From NCBI GenBank assembly GCA_947579665.1, contig CANPUZ010000077.1, positions 62,001 to 126,000 on the forward strand: DNA of 64,000 nucleotides. Direction: 5' to 3'. The notes beneath the pieces are model-generated. The model was not told where the DNA came from. It saw only the letters and a list, made by a program, of their open reading frames with translations, and did not search any database. Shown one piece after another: positions 1-11,800 of this stretch. The translations under genes were made by a program, and so were the position numbers. The stretch is from Sympetrum striolatum. Lineage: Eukaryota > Arthropoda > Insecta > Odonata > Libellulidae. Numbering within the stretch: position 1 is the first letter of the stretch; the number at the start of each line of letters is the position of its first letter.

Positions 1-370
1 CTTCACACCATTACCGCAAAATGGTTACTTTGCTACAATTTTCTTAATATTATTACATTAAAATTGCAAGGAATATGAATTCACTTTCTCAATATGATTT
101 TAAAACCTAAGATGTATTACAATCTTAAGAAATGGCGAGGGACAAAAACTTAAACAGCCTTAGGTAAATGCAACCCAGCTTAAGTTAATAAAGGTTTATC
201 TACTAATCACAAACGAGTAATCAAAACACATTTGAACCAAAAAATCACAATCACACTTCATTTTCTCAACAGTTGATAATGTTGAGAAAATTTATCTAAA
301 TACATGTGGGAGATGTGATGCAGAAAACTAGAATTTGCTATACATACATGAATGAGGCATGAAACTACCT

Positions 371-499
371 GGGGCTCCCGGATAGTCATGTGGACAGCGC
401 GTTTGCCTTTGGTGAAAGCGGTCCCGGGTTCGAATCCCGGTGGGAGCCAATGTGCGAAATGACCTAAGCTGTCGCAGCACTTTTAACAAAACTACAACT
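371..499 (+). mobile_element. tRNA-derived SINE, 129 bp, with 12-bp target duplication
   Basis: A 12-bp direct repeat, atgaaactacct, flanks the insertion at 359-370 and 500-511. The head (373-448, 76 nt) has a perfect 7-bp acceptor-like stem (GGCTCCC with GGGAGCC), a Box A-like stretch near 383-393, and a T arm with 5-bp stem, TTCGAAT loop and a perfect B box (GGTTCGAATCC). The anticodon region folds only into a bulged hairpin with a 3-nt loop, so this is not a working tRNA. About 50 nt of unrelated tail follows. A head-plus-tail layout with a target duplication is typical of Pol III SINEs moved by a LINE. Confidence 0.85.
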
Positions 500-579
500 A
501 TGAAACTACCTTTTGGTAAGTTCATGTGCTTCATTAAACCCTATTCAATGTCATCTCCTTCACTTCCTTGAAGCTTACC

Positions 580-870
580 TCACGCAGAAGGGCCCTAAAT
601 CTTGATTTTTTCCATAAAAATGCAGTGGAGCTTTTCGAAAAAATTTGTATGCACTTCCCAACTAATTAGAAAGTTGAAATTTGATTGATAGCTGGAAGCC
701 ATGCATATCCAACAAAAACTACAAAGACATCCTCGAAGATTATCCCCTTGCTTTGATGCTAGGTCAGGGCAAATATTCTTCTATTTAAAATGCACTGTGG
801 CAATTTTTAAGATTTTGTTAATCTCTTCCCGATAACATGGAAACATAAGACCCGGCAAGTAAACAGAAGT
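580..870 (+). repeat. Old degraded fragment of repeat family B (monomers 1-2)
   Basis: The stretch follows the order of the first two monomers of the family B elements at 38-45 kb: an agaagggccc block, a tttcgaaaaaatttgt block, a cacttccc block, a gatgctaggtcagggc block and a cccgataacatgg block. The B-box-like core is mutated (ctttgatgct instead of ggttcgatgct). It is much more diverged than the other copies, so the family has been in this genome for a long time. Confidence 0.6.
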
Positions 871-934
871 AATAAATAAATTTTATTTCAGTTTAGTGTT
901 TTCCTAATGGTTTGATGTCAGAGCGTCATTTGTA

Positions 935-1257
935 CCGTATTTGACGGCATATAAGACGCACCTTTTTTCCTAAATTATGTCTCGAAAAATTTTCCTGCGT
1001 CTTATATGTGAAGGTTCAACCTCCACGGGTTAACTTTCAATACTGAATGCTATTTTTAGCCCAGATGGACTATACTACCTATTTCATAATTGCATTCAAT
1101 GATTGTGTTAATATTTGGCTTTTACGAAACGTGACAACTAAAAGAAACTACATTTTTAGTTATTGTGGTACCGCGCTTTCGCACGGACTATAAAAACTTT
1201 TTTTCCTTGTGAGTGGCCAACTTAATGAGGGTGCGTCTCATATGCCGTCAAACACGG
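935..1257. mobile_element. pogo/Tc1-type MITE, 323 bp, TA target duplication
   Basis: The ends are near-perfect inverted repeats of about 28 bp starting CCGTRTTTGACGGCATAT, with TA immediately outside on both sides (933-934 and 1258-1259). There is no reading frame of note inside. TA duplication and short size make it a non-autonomous Tc1/mariner-pogo type element. The terminal CCGTRTTT is shared with the pogo element at 32329-34106. Confidence 0.85.
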
Positions 1258-1259
1258 TA

Positions 1260-1645
1260 TTCCTCTACCAATTACAAATGGGGTTAATGATATCTTATTT
1301 TAGGATCTTCCCAGTAAGATATATGATTCATTTACCTTGAAGGTGGAAGTCTACACAGAGTGGCTTTAATTAAGTAGAAAATTATTACCATTAATGATTT
1401 TAAAATCTCCGTATTTATATCTGAGCTGACAATGAAAACAATATTACACATATATATTAGGAAAGGAAAAGTATGGGAACATAATGAATAGAAGTAAGAA
1501 ATTACAGTACTCTAGAAATATTTAAATAGCTACTAACAAATAATTACTGACATAACTGCCAAGAAGCATAAAAAATACAATATAAAAAATTGTGCTACAT
1601 AGAGAAGCTGTTGAGGGGGATACCAGGTTTAGAATTCGCTTATGT
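1260..1645. other. No gene seen
   Basis: AT-rich sequence between the MITE and the LINE. I see no reading frame, terminal repeat or tandem structure. Confidence 0.6.
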
Positions 1646-1655
1646 AGTACTAGAT

Positions 1656-4580
1656 TCCAGGAAATACATGGCTGGTCAACAGAAAGGAAAGGACAAGGAA
1701 AACAACAAATAATGAAATAAGAATTGGTACATGGAATGTAAGAACATTGAATAGATAGGGAAAATTAGAGAACATAAAGAGAGAAATGGAGAAAAACAGA
1801 ATAGATATTCTTGGATTGGGAGAGGTAAGATGGGAGGGAGAAGGGGAAGCAATATTAGATGGATACAAGATTGTGTACAAAGGGGAGAGTAGAAGAACTG
1901 GAGGAGTGGCTATAATTATGAAGAAAGAAATAGAAAATTGTGTCACTAAAGTGATCGCAATTAGTGAAAGGGTGATGGCAGTCAAAATAAGGAGTGAGCC
2001 AGTGGATACTCTAGTCATTCAAGTGTACATGCCTACTTCAGATGCAAAAGATGAAGATGTGGAGGTAGTATACGAACAAGTATCCCAGATGTATGAAGAA
2101 AATGAAAAGGGACAGGTGAGAGTTGTGATAATGGGAGATTGGAATAGCGTCATAGGTAAAGGTAGAAAAGATAATATGGTGGGGGAATAGGGTCTGGGAA
2201 AAAGGAATGACAAGAGGAGAGAAAATGCTGGAGTTCTGTATAGAGAACAACCTATGGGTGGCAAACACATGGTTTATGAATCATGATCGGAGGTTGTTCA
2301 CCTGGAAAAGTCCGGGGGATATAAATAGATACCAAATAGACTTTATTTTAATTAACCAAAGATTTAAGAACAGTGTTAAGAATGCCAAAACCCTTCCAGG
2401 TGCTGACATAGACTCGGACCACAACCTGTTAATTGCGGACCTGAAGACAAAACTGAAACACGTGAAAAGGGAAAGAAGGGAAGAAAAGAAATGGGACGTA
2501 AAGAAGTTGAAATCAGATGGAACCGCATTCACTACAGCTCTAGAAGAAAAATTTCGAATGCAAGAAAAGAAAGAATGTGTAAAAGAAGAATGGATTGATA
2601 TTAAGTCTGGTATTATAGAGGTTCTAAAACAGGAGGTGGGGATGGAGAGAAGTCAAAGAAATAAAAAAGAGTGGATCACTCAGGAAATGATAGACAAGAT
2701 GGAAGAAAGAAGAAAGTGGAAATGTGATAATACAGAACATGGGAGAAGAAAATACAGGAAGCTAAATAACGAGCTGAGGAGGGAAACAGATAAAGCCAGA
2801 GAGGATTGGATAAAAAGACAGTGCCACATGATAAGAGGAATTGGAGAGGACTGGGAAAATAGAAGAAAGGTATAAAACCGCAAGATGTCTAACTAAGAGA
2901 GACCATAGAAGGATAAGTAAGAAAGGAATGATAGACAAAAATGGGAAAATAACTACAGATGAGGAAGAGATTAAGATTCTGTGGAAGGAGTACATAGAAG
3001 AACTGTACTGTACACATGAATGCAATGGAAGAGTAGATCTAGAGGATGAGCGGACATGCGAGGAGGATTCAAAGAGTCCAAGGATTTTGAAAGATGAAGT
3101 TGAGAGAGCAATAAGAGACCTGAGGGACAATAAGACAGTGGGCTCTGATGGAATCCCAGCAGAGGTGTTGAAGGCCTTAGGGGAAGGTGCAATTAGTAGA
3201 ATCACTAATCTTGCTAACAAGATATATGACACAGGGGAATGGCCTGAGGATTTTCTGAAAACAATAATGATGCCATTGCCTAAGAAAAATAACGCTCAAG
3301 CTTGCAAAGATTTCCGTACAATCAGTTTTATAGCGCATGTGACAAAGATGATGAACAGAATAATAATGAAGAGGATTGAGACTAGGATAGAGGAAAACTT
3401 GGGAGAGGACCAGTTTGGATTTCGAAGAGGAAAGGGAACAAGGGATGCAATAGGGTGCATGAGAATGCTGAGCGAAAGGGTACTGGAGGTAGGCTGAGAG
3501 ATGTTCATCTGCTTTATTGACTACGAGAAAGCATTTGACAGGGTGAAATGGGATAAACTGATGGTGATTCTAAAGGAAATTGGAGTGGATTGGAAGGATA
3601 GGAGGGCATTAAAACATTTGTATAAAGGACAAAGAGTAGTGGTGAGGATAGGGGGAGATGAGACGAAGCAGACATCGATAGGCAGAGGTGAGACAAGGAT
3701 GTTGCTTGTCACCAATTTTATATAATATATAAGGTGACAAACTGGTAGAGGAAGCCTTGGAGGGGATTGGAGGGATAGTGGTAGGAGGAGAAAGTATGAA
3801 AACCATTAAATATGCAGATGATCAGGCTGTGATAGCAGAGAGTGAAGAAATGCTGCAAGAAATGGTAGAGAAAATCAGTATAAAAAGAGAGGAATATGGA
3901 ATGAAAGTTAACATTGAAAAGTCAAAGGTGGTGAAGATTTCAAAGAAGGCTGGCCCAGTAAAAATTAAGTTGAAGGGGAAGGAATTGGAGAAGGTCGAGA
4001 AATTTAAATATTTGGGAAGCACCATCACATCAAATGGCAGTTGTATAGAGGAAATAAGAAGTAGAATAGCTCAGGGAAAGGCAACGTTCCAAAAGATAAA
4101 AGATCTTTTGACAGCAAAGAACATCAAGATGGAGCTAAGGAAAAGATTTGCTAAGTGCTTTATCTGGAGTATTGTGTTATATGGATCCGAAACATGGACA
4201 TTGAGAAGGAGAGAAGAAAAATACATAGAGAGCTTTGAAATGTGGCTATGGCGAAGAATGGAGAAAATAAGTTCGAAAGACAAGATAAAAAATGAAGAGG
4301 TACTGAGGAGGGTTGGAGAAGAACGAGTAATTTTGGGAAACATAAGGAAAATGAAAGCAAGATGGATATACAAAGAGCAGAATGCCTACAGAAGACGATT
4401 TTTGAAGGAAAGATCAAGGGGAAACGACGAAGAGGAAGAAGAAAATTCGGAATGCTGACTGATTTAAAACAAGGAAAAGAATATCAAGTTCTAAAATCAG
4501 AGGCACAGGATAGAGATGCCTGGAGAAGGAAGTTCCGTTGAGACCTGTCCGCGGACAGAAGCACAATGATGATGATGATG
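1656..4580 (+). mobile_element. RTE-like non-LTR retrotransposon, nearly full length
   Basis: A 10-bp direct repeat, agtactagat, lies at 1646-1655 and 4581-4590. The 3' end is a short GAT microsatellite rather than poly(A), as is common in RTE-clade LINEs. The body of about 2.9 kb carries endonuclease then reverse transcriptase in one broken frame. Length and clean target duplication say the insertion is nearly complete. Clade assignment is by motif only. Confidence 0.9.
1700..4458 (+). pseudogene. LINE endonuclease-reverse transcriptase, broken
   Basis: An apurinic-type endonuclease domain starts near 1717 (IGTWNVRTLNR) and contains ILGLGEVRW (catalytic Glu), a GDWN motif and the IDFILIN block. 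Reverse transcriptase follows, with DEVERAIRDLRDNKTVGSDG, QFGFRRGKGTRDAI, IDYEKAFDRV and the YADD active-site box near 3808. A C-terminal block with GSETWTLRRREEK closes the frame. A TAG interrupts the first domain near 1757, another stop lies near 2188, and frames shift near 2870, 3495 and 3725. Such proteins nick target DNA and copy their own RNA into it; this copy cannot make a full-length one. Confidence 0.9.
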
Positions 4581-4590
4581 AGTACTAGAT

Positions 4591-5229
4591 AGGTTCTTCC
4601 TGTCATGGGGCAGATCACATCCTTAAGTGGAGCACTATCATCTTCATTCCACGATAATCCCTCTCATAGCAATACATACATACATAGCATAGCTCCTTCC
4701 TCTTGATCTTCTACCACTGTGTGTCTGAATCTGTCTCAATTGAATTCATCATATTACTGGCATTGATTTTTTTTGCTAGACAGCTTAAATCCCCGGGATT
4801 ACGTTGAGGATGAATAGCTTGCAGAATACAGTAGAAAAGTAAATTTACTTCACTGTCAACATCAAAACCTAGTGATTGATTCCAACAAGAAATGAGAATT
4901 TCCTTAAAATCATAACTTTCACGGAATACTGCGCGGTAAAATCACAGCAAAAATCTCTCGTGGTTGAAGATGATTAAAATACCTGAGAAAGAGAAAAAAT
5001 TTGTAAACATATTGGAATCAGTCAGACAGAAGATTGTTCTGCTTCGAATAGAGGACAGAAGAATTCGAAAACAAATAGGTACCTCTAGCGGTATAAGAGT
5101 GAAATACTTTAACAATAAAAAGTACAAGGCGGAAAACTTGAATATTCTTAACAAACACAATTTCCTTCTTTTTAAGAACATTTCACTAGCTTTTCTGTCA
5201 GTAATACTACGAGAGATAAAATAACGTCC
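4591..5229. other. No gene recognised
   Basis: A lysine-rich 86-codon open frame at 4964-5224 matches nothing I know and lies in AT-rich sequence, so it may be chance. No repeats or termini are visible. Confidence 0.5.
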
Positions 5230-5535
5230 TTAGTGTAATCTTTAGATAATTGTTTTTCGTAATTTAAACCTTTTCCCCATTTCATTGCTTTTTATACCAT
5301 TTTGTCATCCCTTTACTGATTTCGTTGAGCTTTGAATAGTGATTTATTCCTTATTGGCAAAAACAAAAACCTTTGGTCTTACTTATTCTTATTTCGGATT
5401 AAACAAATATTCGCGAAATCTCTTTTAATTCACTTTCTTAGGTAAATTTTCAGTTTCCAAACTGCAAATTTACCAACAACTACAAGACAATGATCCTTAG
5501 AAGGTCACGCCTTCTGGCAGACATCACTAACAACA
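5230..5535 (-). mobile_element. Probable 3' LTR of a Gypsy-type element (outer end uncertain)
   Basis: On the minus strand, directly after the polypurine tract at 5536-5548 (AAGAAGGGAGATG), the sequence begins TGTTGTTAGTGATGT, a TG start as expected for an LTR. AATAAG and AATAAA signals follow near 5340-5400. I could not find the CA end or the partner LTR, so the outer limit given is a guess. Confidence 0.4.
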
Positions 5536-5568
5536 CATCTCCCTTCTTAAGTTAGTTGTGGCCACAGT

Positions 5569-5880
5569 TCAACATTGTTCTATCAAACGTTCTGGTTTCT
5601 TTCGAGTTCGACCACTTCGCCTAACTTGCGGGTCTTGTTCTGGTTCGCTGTCTTGTCCATCTAGTCGCGTCTCATAAATTGGTTCTGGCTCAGGTCCAGC
5701 TTCTCTATCCTCATCTTCGAATGGATAAAAAGCTTCGGACTCATTTACATCAGGGAATGGAATAAGGCGAAAACGGTTTCGTCTTACTGTTCTTCTCAGT
5801 GCCTACACTGTAGGATCGAGGTTCACCACTTTTCCCTTTTATGATTCCAGTTCGGCGCAAGTGTGTGATCCAAACTTTAT
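5569..5880 (-). pseudogene. Gypsy-type pol C-terminal tail, fragment
   Basis: Reading the minus strand, a fragment with VGDKVWITHLRRTGIIKGKSG resembles the chromo-like end of integrase. After a stop or frameshift near 5800 come RRTVRRNRFRLI, an acidic Glu/Asp/Pro stretch, and RRSGRTRKKPERL before TGA at 5569-5571. A polypurine tract and LTR start follow at the spacing expected of an LTR retrotransposon. The rest of pol and gag is absent. Confidence 0.65.
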
Positions 5881-5889
5881 CGCCTACGA

Positions 5890-6233
5890 TATTTATTTAT
5901 CTTGCTCACGGAAGGATAATAAATTGAAAACAAGGGTAAGGGTGTTCAGAAACTATTCTTCTTTGTGTTCTATGTGTTTTTGTCTGTGGCCTTCACAAGG
6001 AAACAATAGGAGCCAATTCATGGGGGTGAGAGAGGAAGGGTCTTGGGAAAGAGAATGAAGCAGACACAAGTCTCCTCATAATCAGTCTTAAATTGTGGGG
6101 CCTCTATTGGGCTAGATGCATGAGGTGGCTTTAAAATGGGCATTTTTTCTTAGATTTGGTGGTATGAAATCGAGATGATGAATACCAAAAGAAAGGATAT
6201 TTTCAAAATTACTTTAATTCTATTTGTTTCAAT
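5890..6233. other. No gene seen
   Basis: Contains a 65-codon open frame (5861-6058) that overlaps the Gypsy remnant in antisense and is best treated as noise. Nothing else is visible. Confidence 0.5.
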
Positions 6234-6245
6234 ATTTTAGAGGTT

Positions 6246-6309
6246 CCCAAGGAAAAACGGACTTGAAAAAAAGTCTGACAGGGCCGGGAATCGAACCCGG
6301 GATCCCGGG
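6246..6309 (-). mobile_element. 64-bp half-tRNA insertion with 12-bp target duplication
   Basis: A 12-bp direct repeat, attttagaggtt, lies at 6234-6245 and 6310-6321. On the minus strand the insert is a T arm with perfect B box (GGTTCGATTCC), the 3' side of an acceptor-like stem, then a T7 run that would serve as a Pol III terminator, then about 20 nt. The 5' half of the tRNA is missing, as expected from an incomplete reverse transcription or a retroposed tRNA fragment. Confidence 0.8.
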
Positions 6310-6321
6310 ATTTTAGAGGTT

Positions 6322-8765
6322 TATAAGGAGAAAGGAGCTTTGAATGCATTTGAGCAGAGGAATCCTCAGTTTCTGGTTGCAGTTTATGATGGTCTTGAAC
6401 CAGTTATATAAATACTTTTCAAGTGAACCTCTATTTTTTAACATTGTATTCTTTGTGTATTTGTACTAATGATCCTCGGAATTAAGGAGTAATATTATGT
6501 AATGTAAAATGAATTATTTTAAAAATAAAATCCCATTGATTGAACCTTGATTTTATTCTCTGATAGACAACATCCTAATCCCTACATAGGTTATTTGTGA
6601 CAATTCAAATGTGGATCATTCGAAAGGTTAAAGTAAGACTTAATCATAGCTGAATTAAATAGAGAAGCTAAAACATGCTTCAGTTTGCCAAAGCAGTTCA
6701 TTTATTATTTGATTGTACAATAATTGTTCAATCTCCAAACTGATGTTTCATGTTTACTACCCACCTAAGACATGGCTGTAATTTAATGGATAGGAAAAAA
6801 ATTTAATTTTAATTTTTGAATAACATGTATAAGATAGACTATTACAGAGCCTTTTAGTTTAAAAAAGGGTCTTCTAGGAGGATTTGAAATATCTATGGTA
6901 TTTATTGATATTACAAAATTGTGAAATATTTTAGATTTTTTGCAAAAGTTACCATTGATGTTAATTTATAAAAATATTCAGTTAAGTCTAAGTTTAAAGG
7001 TTTATTTTGCTAATTGAATAGACTGAAATGGGACACTGCTGAAATGTTTTGCATTTTGGGTAAAAAAATGTAGAATAGTATTAAAAACGTTGCTGCATCA
7101 CTTCAAATTTAATTTATTTTACATGAAACACTCATGGCAGAGATGTGTTTTATATACACATATAAATGGTAATCATTACTGGGCAAGAATAAGAGGAGTT
7201 TAGCATGGTTCGAAGTATGCTTTCTGTTAATCCTACTAAGATACAGGATGCTATATGCTATCATTACCTAATTAGGTATCTTAATAACTTTAAAATAATG
7301 AGCTTTTTATTATTGTATGTTTTTACGGTGAAAAGCATCTATTTCTAATTCTTTAAATCATAATTATTCTTCTATACTATTTTCAGATAACTTAAGTTAC
7401 GTCAAATATCAATTTATATATTGCTAAAAAGAGTGGAAAGAATTAACATTATTGTGCTTCTTTCTCAGTTTTGAAATACTTAGCTAACAGTATCATTTAA
7501 AAATGTCCATATGAATTCTTTGTTAAACTCCCTGAATATTTAGTAATGATATTATTCCTTTTAAAATTTATCAATTTAATTCTCTGAAAATTTGAATTTC
7601 AGGGCAAAATCTTTTAATTGCTTTTTCTGAATAAATTTGGGAAATTAAGTTACTTTTACATCCTGGAAGTATCCAAGTTTGATTAATTTCAATGCGTTGA
7701 CTCAAAATTTGATTGAGAGGCCACTCTGTTCTTTCCATGTATTGTTTTATTATTCTATAATCTCATGCCATTTCTTAAGTTTGAAATGAAGACAAAATCA
7801 AATTAATATAATTAATCATCGCTTTACTTTATTCTTCCACATTATTGTAGTTCTTTTAGCTTATATAATGATGGTGCACATATTGCTCTTTAAATTCTCG
7901 TCTTATATATTTTACAATGACTTGAATTTAGCAAAGTTAAGTCCCTATGAAAATTAGTTGAAAATAATACAATGGTATATCTGCATTCTCTAACTATGAA
8001 AAAATTTTATGCTTCGATAGAGCTTGTAAATCATGAGTATACAGATATTCTACATTCTCTTCTAATAGTAGTGGATATGATTGAATGGCAATTGACCATA
8101 ATTCTTTAAATGCTCAACTATGATAAAGCATGAAATGGATTGAAAAAGGGAAAAGTATTTGAGATTCTTAATCTGATTTATAATATATAATATGAGTGAT
8201 TTATAATCTGCCTCATAGAATTGGAAAAGCATTAGGCTGAGGATAACCAAGTGGAAGAGGAGCATAGAATCTGAGGTGTTACTTTAGTTACTTTAAAAAT
8301 CACTTCTCCCCTTAGAATGTGTATAGGTACATAAATATCTTTATGAGCAACAAAGTCTCCACAAATATTGTTTATGCAAATCATGCACACCTTTAGATAT
8401 TTAGTTAAAGAAGAAATTTGTCAAAATAAAGTTAATTGTATAAGTTTACCTTTAGTATGATTTGAGAAAACAATTATTGACCGACTGGTTTTCAGATATG
8501 ACAACATAAATCTCCACTCACAGTGGAAGATATTAATCAGGATATCCTTAGGAACATTTAATAACATAGCAAATACATGCACCTCTGTATAAGAATGTAA
8601 AATTTGATCTAAGTGGATCTAAGTTTTACTGGTAACAAATGCAACAACTTAAAATTTCATGAATTACCTGATAGTATTTTGTTATGTACTTTTAGTTAAA
8701 ACAGTCTTTAAAAAGTTGAGATAAAGAGCTGTGTAAATAATTTGGAAAAAAATTAAAACAGAGTT
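6322..8765. other. Long AT-rich stretch without genes
   Basis: About 2.4 kb of very AT-rich DNA. I see no exon-like coding stretch, terminal repeat or tandem array. Intronic or intergenic. Confidence 0.6.
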
Positions 8766-8770
8766 AAAAA

Positions 8771-9626
8771 TCTGATGTGGCCAGCACATGACTTTCTCCA
8801 TGTATAAGATGTAAATATTTATCTACGACAGTAATTTCGAACTCTATATTCCATCTAAACTTTGAATATGAATGATTAATTTATATATTATTATCTTTTA
8901 CGTCACAAAAATTATAAATAATGTTTTTCAGGACATGTTCGATGAAAAACGATGAAATAGCCTTTCGCCCATAGAGCCCAGAGTGCCCACAACGTACATA
9001 ATCACCAACTTCCGGTTTATCAGTATTTCACAAATAACTCCTAAACAATCAGTGATAAAAAATATGTTTCATACAAAAGTGATAGTAATATATATTTTCT
9101 AAAACTTTTATAAATAATAGTATATACCTAAATATCATATTTATGGAGATATTTTGAAAACCGGAAATGAGCTTTGAAGAATGAAGCTCAACTTCCGGTA
9201 AACCGATTTTCTCCAAAATCTAATCAACTCTAAAGACACAAACCAAAATATTATACATGAAATTTGGTGTTGATTCGTCAAATACTTTTTATGTTAGAGC
9301 GCCCACAAAGTACATACTCAGCTACTTTCGGTTGATCAGTATTTCACGAATAACTTCTAATCAACCGGTGATACAAAAATATGTTAAATACAAAAATTAT
9401 AGTAAAAAACATTATCTAAAACTTTTATAAGGTATACAATATACCTATATATCATATTTATGGAGTTATTTTGAAAACCGGAAATGAGCTTTGATGAATG
9501 AAGCTCGACTTCCGGTTTACCGATTTACGTGAAAAACTAATCAACTCTGACAGCACACACTACAGTACTATATATAAATTTTGGTATTGATACGACTAAA
9601 AGTTTTTACGTTAGAGCGCCCACTGT

Positions 9627-9659
<33 letters not shown>

Positions 9660-9788
9660 ACAGACATCATTCCGAAAATGGTCAAAACGTGTTCTAGGGA
9701 CCCCAAAACATGTATTTCCGTTGAAATCTCTAAGTCGATTTTTTTCATGAAAACAATACTTTCTCTATACTTCGTATATGGAGAAAGT
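8771..9788 (+). mobile_element. Repeat family A, copy 1 (~1 kb)
   Basis: Starts tctgatgtggccagcacatg and ends with a hairpin, actttctctatacttcgtatatggagaaagt. Inside are two ~330-bp imperfect subunits, each with gcgcccac, cttccggtttatcag and a long inverted repeat (accggaaatgagctt...aagctcaacttccggt; first at 9160-9199, second at 9478-9516), then a CA microsatellite at 9627-9663. Other copies lie at 13138-14151 (minus), 49156-50193 and 50577-51600. No protein is encoded. One-ended hairpin plus microsatellite recalls Helitron-related non-autonomous elements, but the class is unproven. Confidence 0.8.
9627..9663. repeat. CA microsatellite inside family A copy 1
   Basis: About 18 CA units with one interruption. 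The same position in every family A copy holds a CA or TG run, so it belongs to the element. Confidence 0.9.
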
Positions 9789-9794
9789 AAAAAT

Positions 9795-11029
9795 TTTATT
9801 TTATTTTATTATGTCTGCATATTTACTGTTTTGACATGTTTTATTATTTTTTCACTTTTTTGTCTCTCTCTTCATCACTATTTATATTGTTTATTTTCAT
9901 ATGATGAGCTCTGAGCTGTTAACTAAAAGTATTTTTGTATAATATCATGCTTGAAATATTTGTTCTATTGACATTCCATCGACAGACTTTAGTCAGATGG
10001 AATGAATCTTTGTACAAACTAGTTATTAAATTAAAAAAAATTAAATTGACAAAAATTGAGTTCCCATGAACCAAGTCTACTTAATGCATTTATCCATGCT
10101 ATCAGGTTTAACTAATTTTCTCTTGTATTTCCAGTTCGATTATTTCTATTTGGCATGGAATTTTTCATAACTGATTGCTCTAACCCTTTATAATGCAGAA
10201 TTACTGAGCACTATGGAAATATTTTTTTTATGTGAATGTCATGTTTGCCATCTGAAACAATGTTTTGTTAAGTAATTTGCAAAATATAATTTATCTGGAG
10301 GAACTTGAAAAGAGGAACACTCTGACACAGTCTATTTCCTCAGAGTTAAAATGATTCATATCTTGATTCCATGTCAACAGTCTTGAAGTAATGATTATGT
10401 GTACTTTTACTGGATATGATGCTTGTGGTAATAATATATCACAAATCCAACCTTACATAAAATATACACAGAAAACATTCTTATTTCTTTACCTGCATGG
10501 AAGTACCATCAATAATTTCTTCCACAATTTGGATTATGATGACTCCACTGGCAAATTATGTAGAAATGGAAACATTTACTGTTTTTAAAAACTGCATAAC
10601 AGAGGATATTTTCCATTGGTCTAGGTTGAGTTTTCAGGTCACTCAGTATAACCTCATCCTGTGAAAGAAGATATTGAATGTTGAATCTGGAAGCTGTATG
10701 AGGCAAACGATAGGACAGATTAAGAAAATAACAAATCCAACCAGAAAAATGTGACCTGAGCAGTTCTAAGACTTCTTTTATGCTTCATCATCACGTCCTA
10801 TTATTGTTCATCAGAGAGTTGATAAAAATCATCCAGATTCAACTGTAAAATTAAAACTATAAAAGATTGAAAGAGGCCAATTAAGAACTACATCTTATGT
10901 AAAAATACCCCATCTATGTGTAAATAATCTTCCCAGCAAGCAGTTTCTGTTAAAGTCCATCCTTTGGTAACATCTGTACCAGGATAGCATCACATGTTAC
11001 TCAGTATCCTGATTGAAAAATCAATTACT
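9795..11029. other. No gene recognised
   Basis: AT-rich; short open frames at 9678-9914 and 10391-10588 are partly repeat-derived or lack any known motif. Nothing else is visible. Confidence 0.5.
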
Positions 11030-11800
11030 TCAATCAATAAGTGTCCCATCTAAAAGAAATAATCCTACAATTCTAACTTAAAAATTGATAATGTCAATAA
11101 AATTTACTTTTTTTAACCAAAAATATGAACCTCCTGACAGGAAAATGAATAATTTTCATCAATAAATGTCCTTTTAAAACATAAAATGAAAGTTTGCTAC
11201 TTAAACATTGATCATGTCAATCAAAATTTACTTTTATTTTAAGCAAAAATCTTAATCTCCTTATAGGAAAATTAATTCATTTCATCAATATTTGTCCCAT
11301 TTAAAAGAAAAAATCCTACGGTTCTTAGTTATAAATCAATAATGTCGATAAAAATTTGATTATTTTGTAAGCAATAATTTGTATCCCATGACAGGAAAAT
11401 GCATTATTTTCATCAATAGTTATCCCTTTTAAAATCAAAATTTTTTATGATTCTTTCTTAGAATAGATTATTTTTAATCAAAATTTGCTTCTCAATAATC
11501 TCAATCTCATAACAGAAAAATGAATTATTTTCATCAATAAGTGTCCCTTTTAAGTGAAAAAAACAATGATCTGAGTTAAAAAGCGATTATGTCGATCAAA
11601 ATTTGATTAATTTTAACCAAAAATCTGAATCTCCTGACAGGAAAATGCATTATTTTCCCTTGTAAGAAAAACAAATTCCATGATTGTTTCTTAAAATTGG
11701 ATTATTTTTATCAAAATTTGCTTATGTTGCAATCAAGTATCTAAACATCCTGACAAGAAAATGAATTAATTTCATCAATAATTGTTCCATTTTCACTGAG
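11030..11800. repeat. Degenerate tandem array, period about 123 bp, about six units
   Basis: The phrase catcaataagtgtccc recurs with changes near 11035, 11158, 11283, 11410, 11531 and 11770. Between occurrences the same order of blocks repeats: an attgataatgtcaat-like block, an aaaatttact block and a ctgacaggaaaatg block. One unit near 11650 is partly deleted. No coding potential. Confidence 0.75.

Noticed and set aside
2762..3232. 156-codon minus-strand frame
   Set aside because: Antisense shadow of the LINE reverse transcriptase.
4964..5224. Lysine-rich 86-codon frame
   Set aside because: No start context or family recognised and AT-rich composition; left as unassigned.
5861..6058. 65-codon frame with Cys residues
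   Set aside because: Overlaps the Gypsy remnant in antisense; no motif.
9678..9914. Repeated open frame starting MVKTCSRDPKTCISVEISK, also at 13117, 50083 and 51379
   Set aside because: It is the translated end of family A repeats and contains the terminal hairpin and CA run; no sign of a protein.
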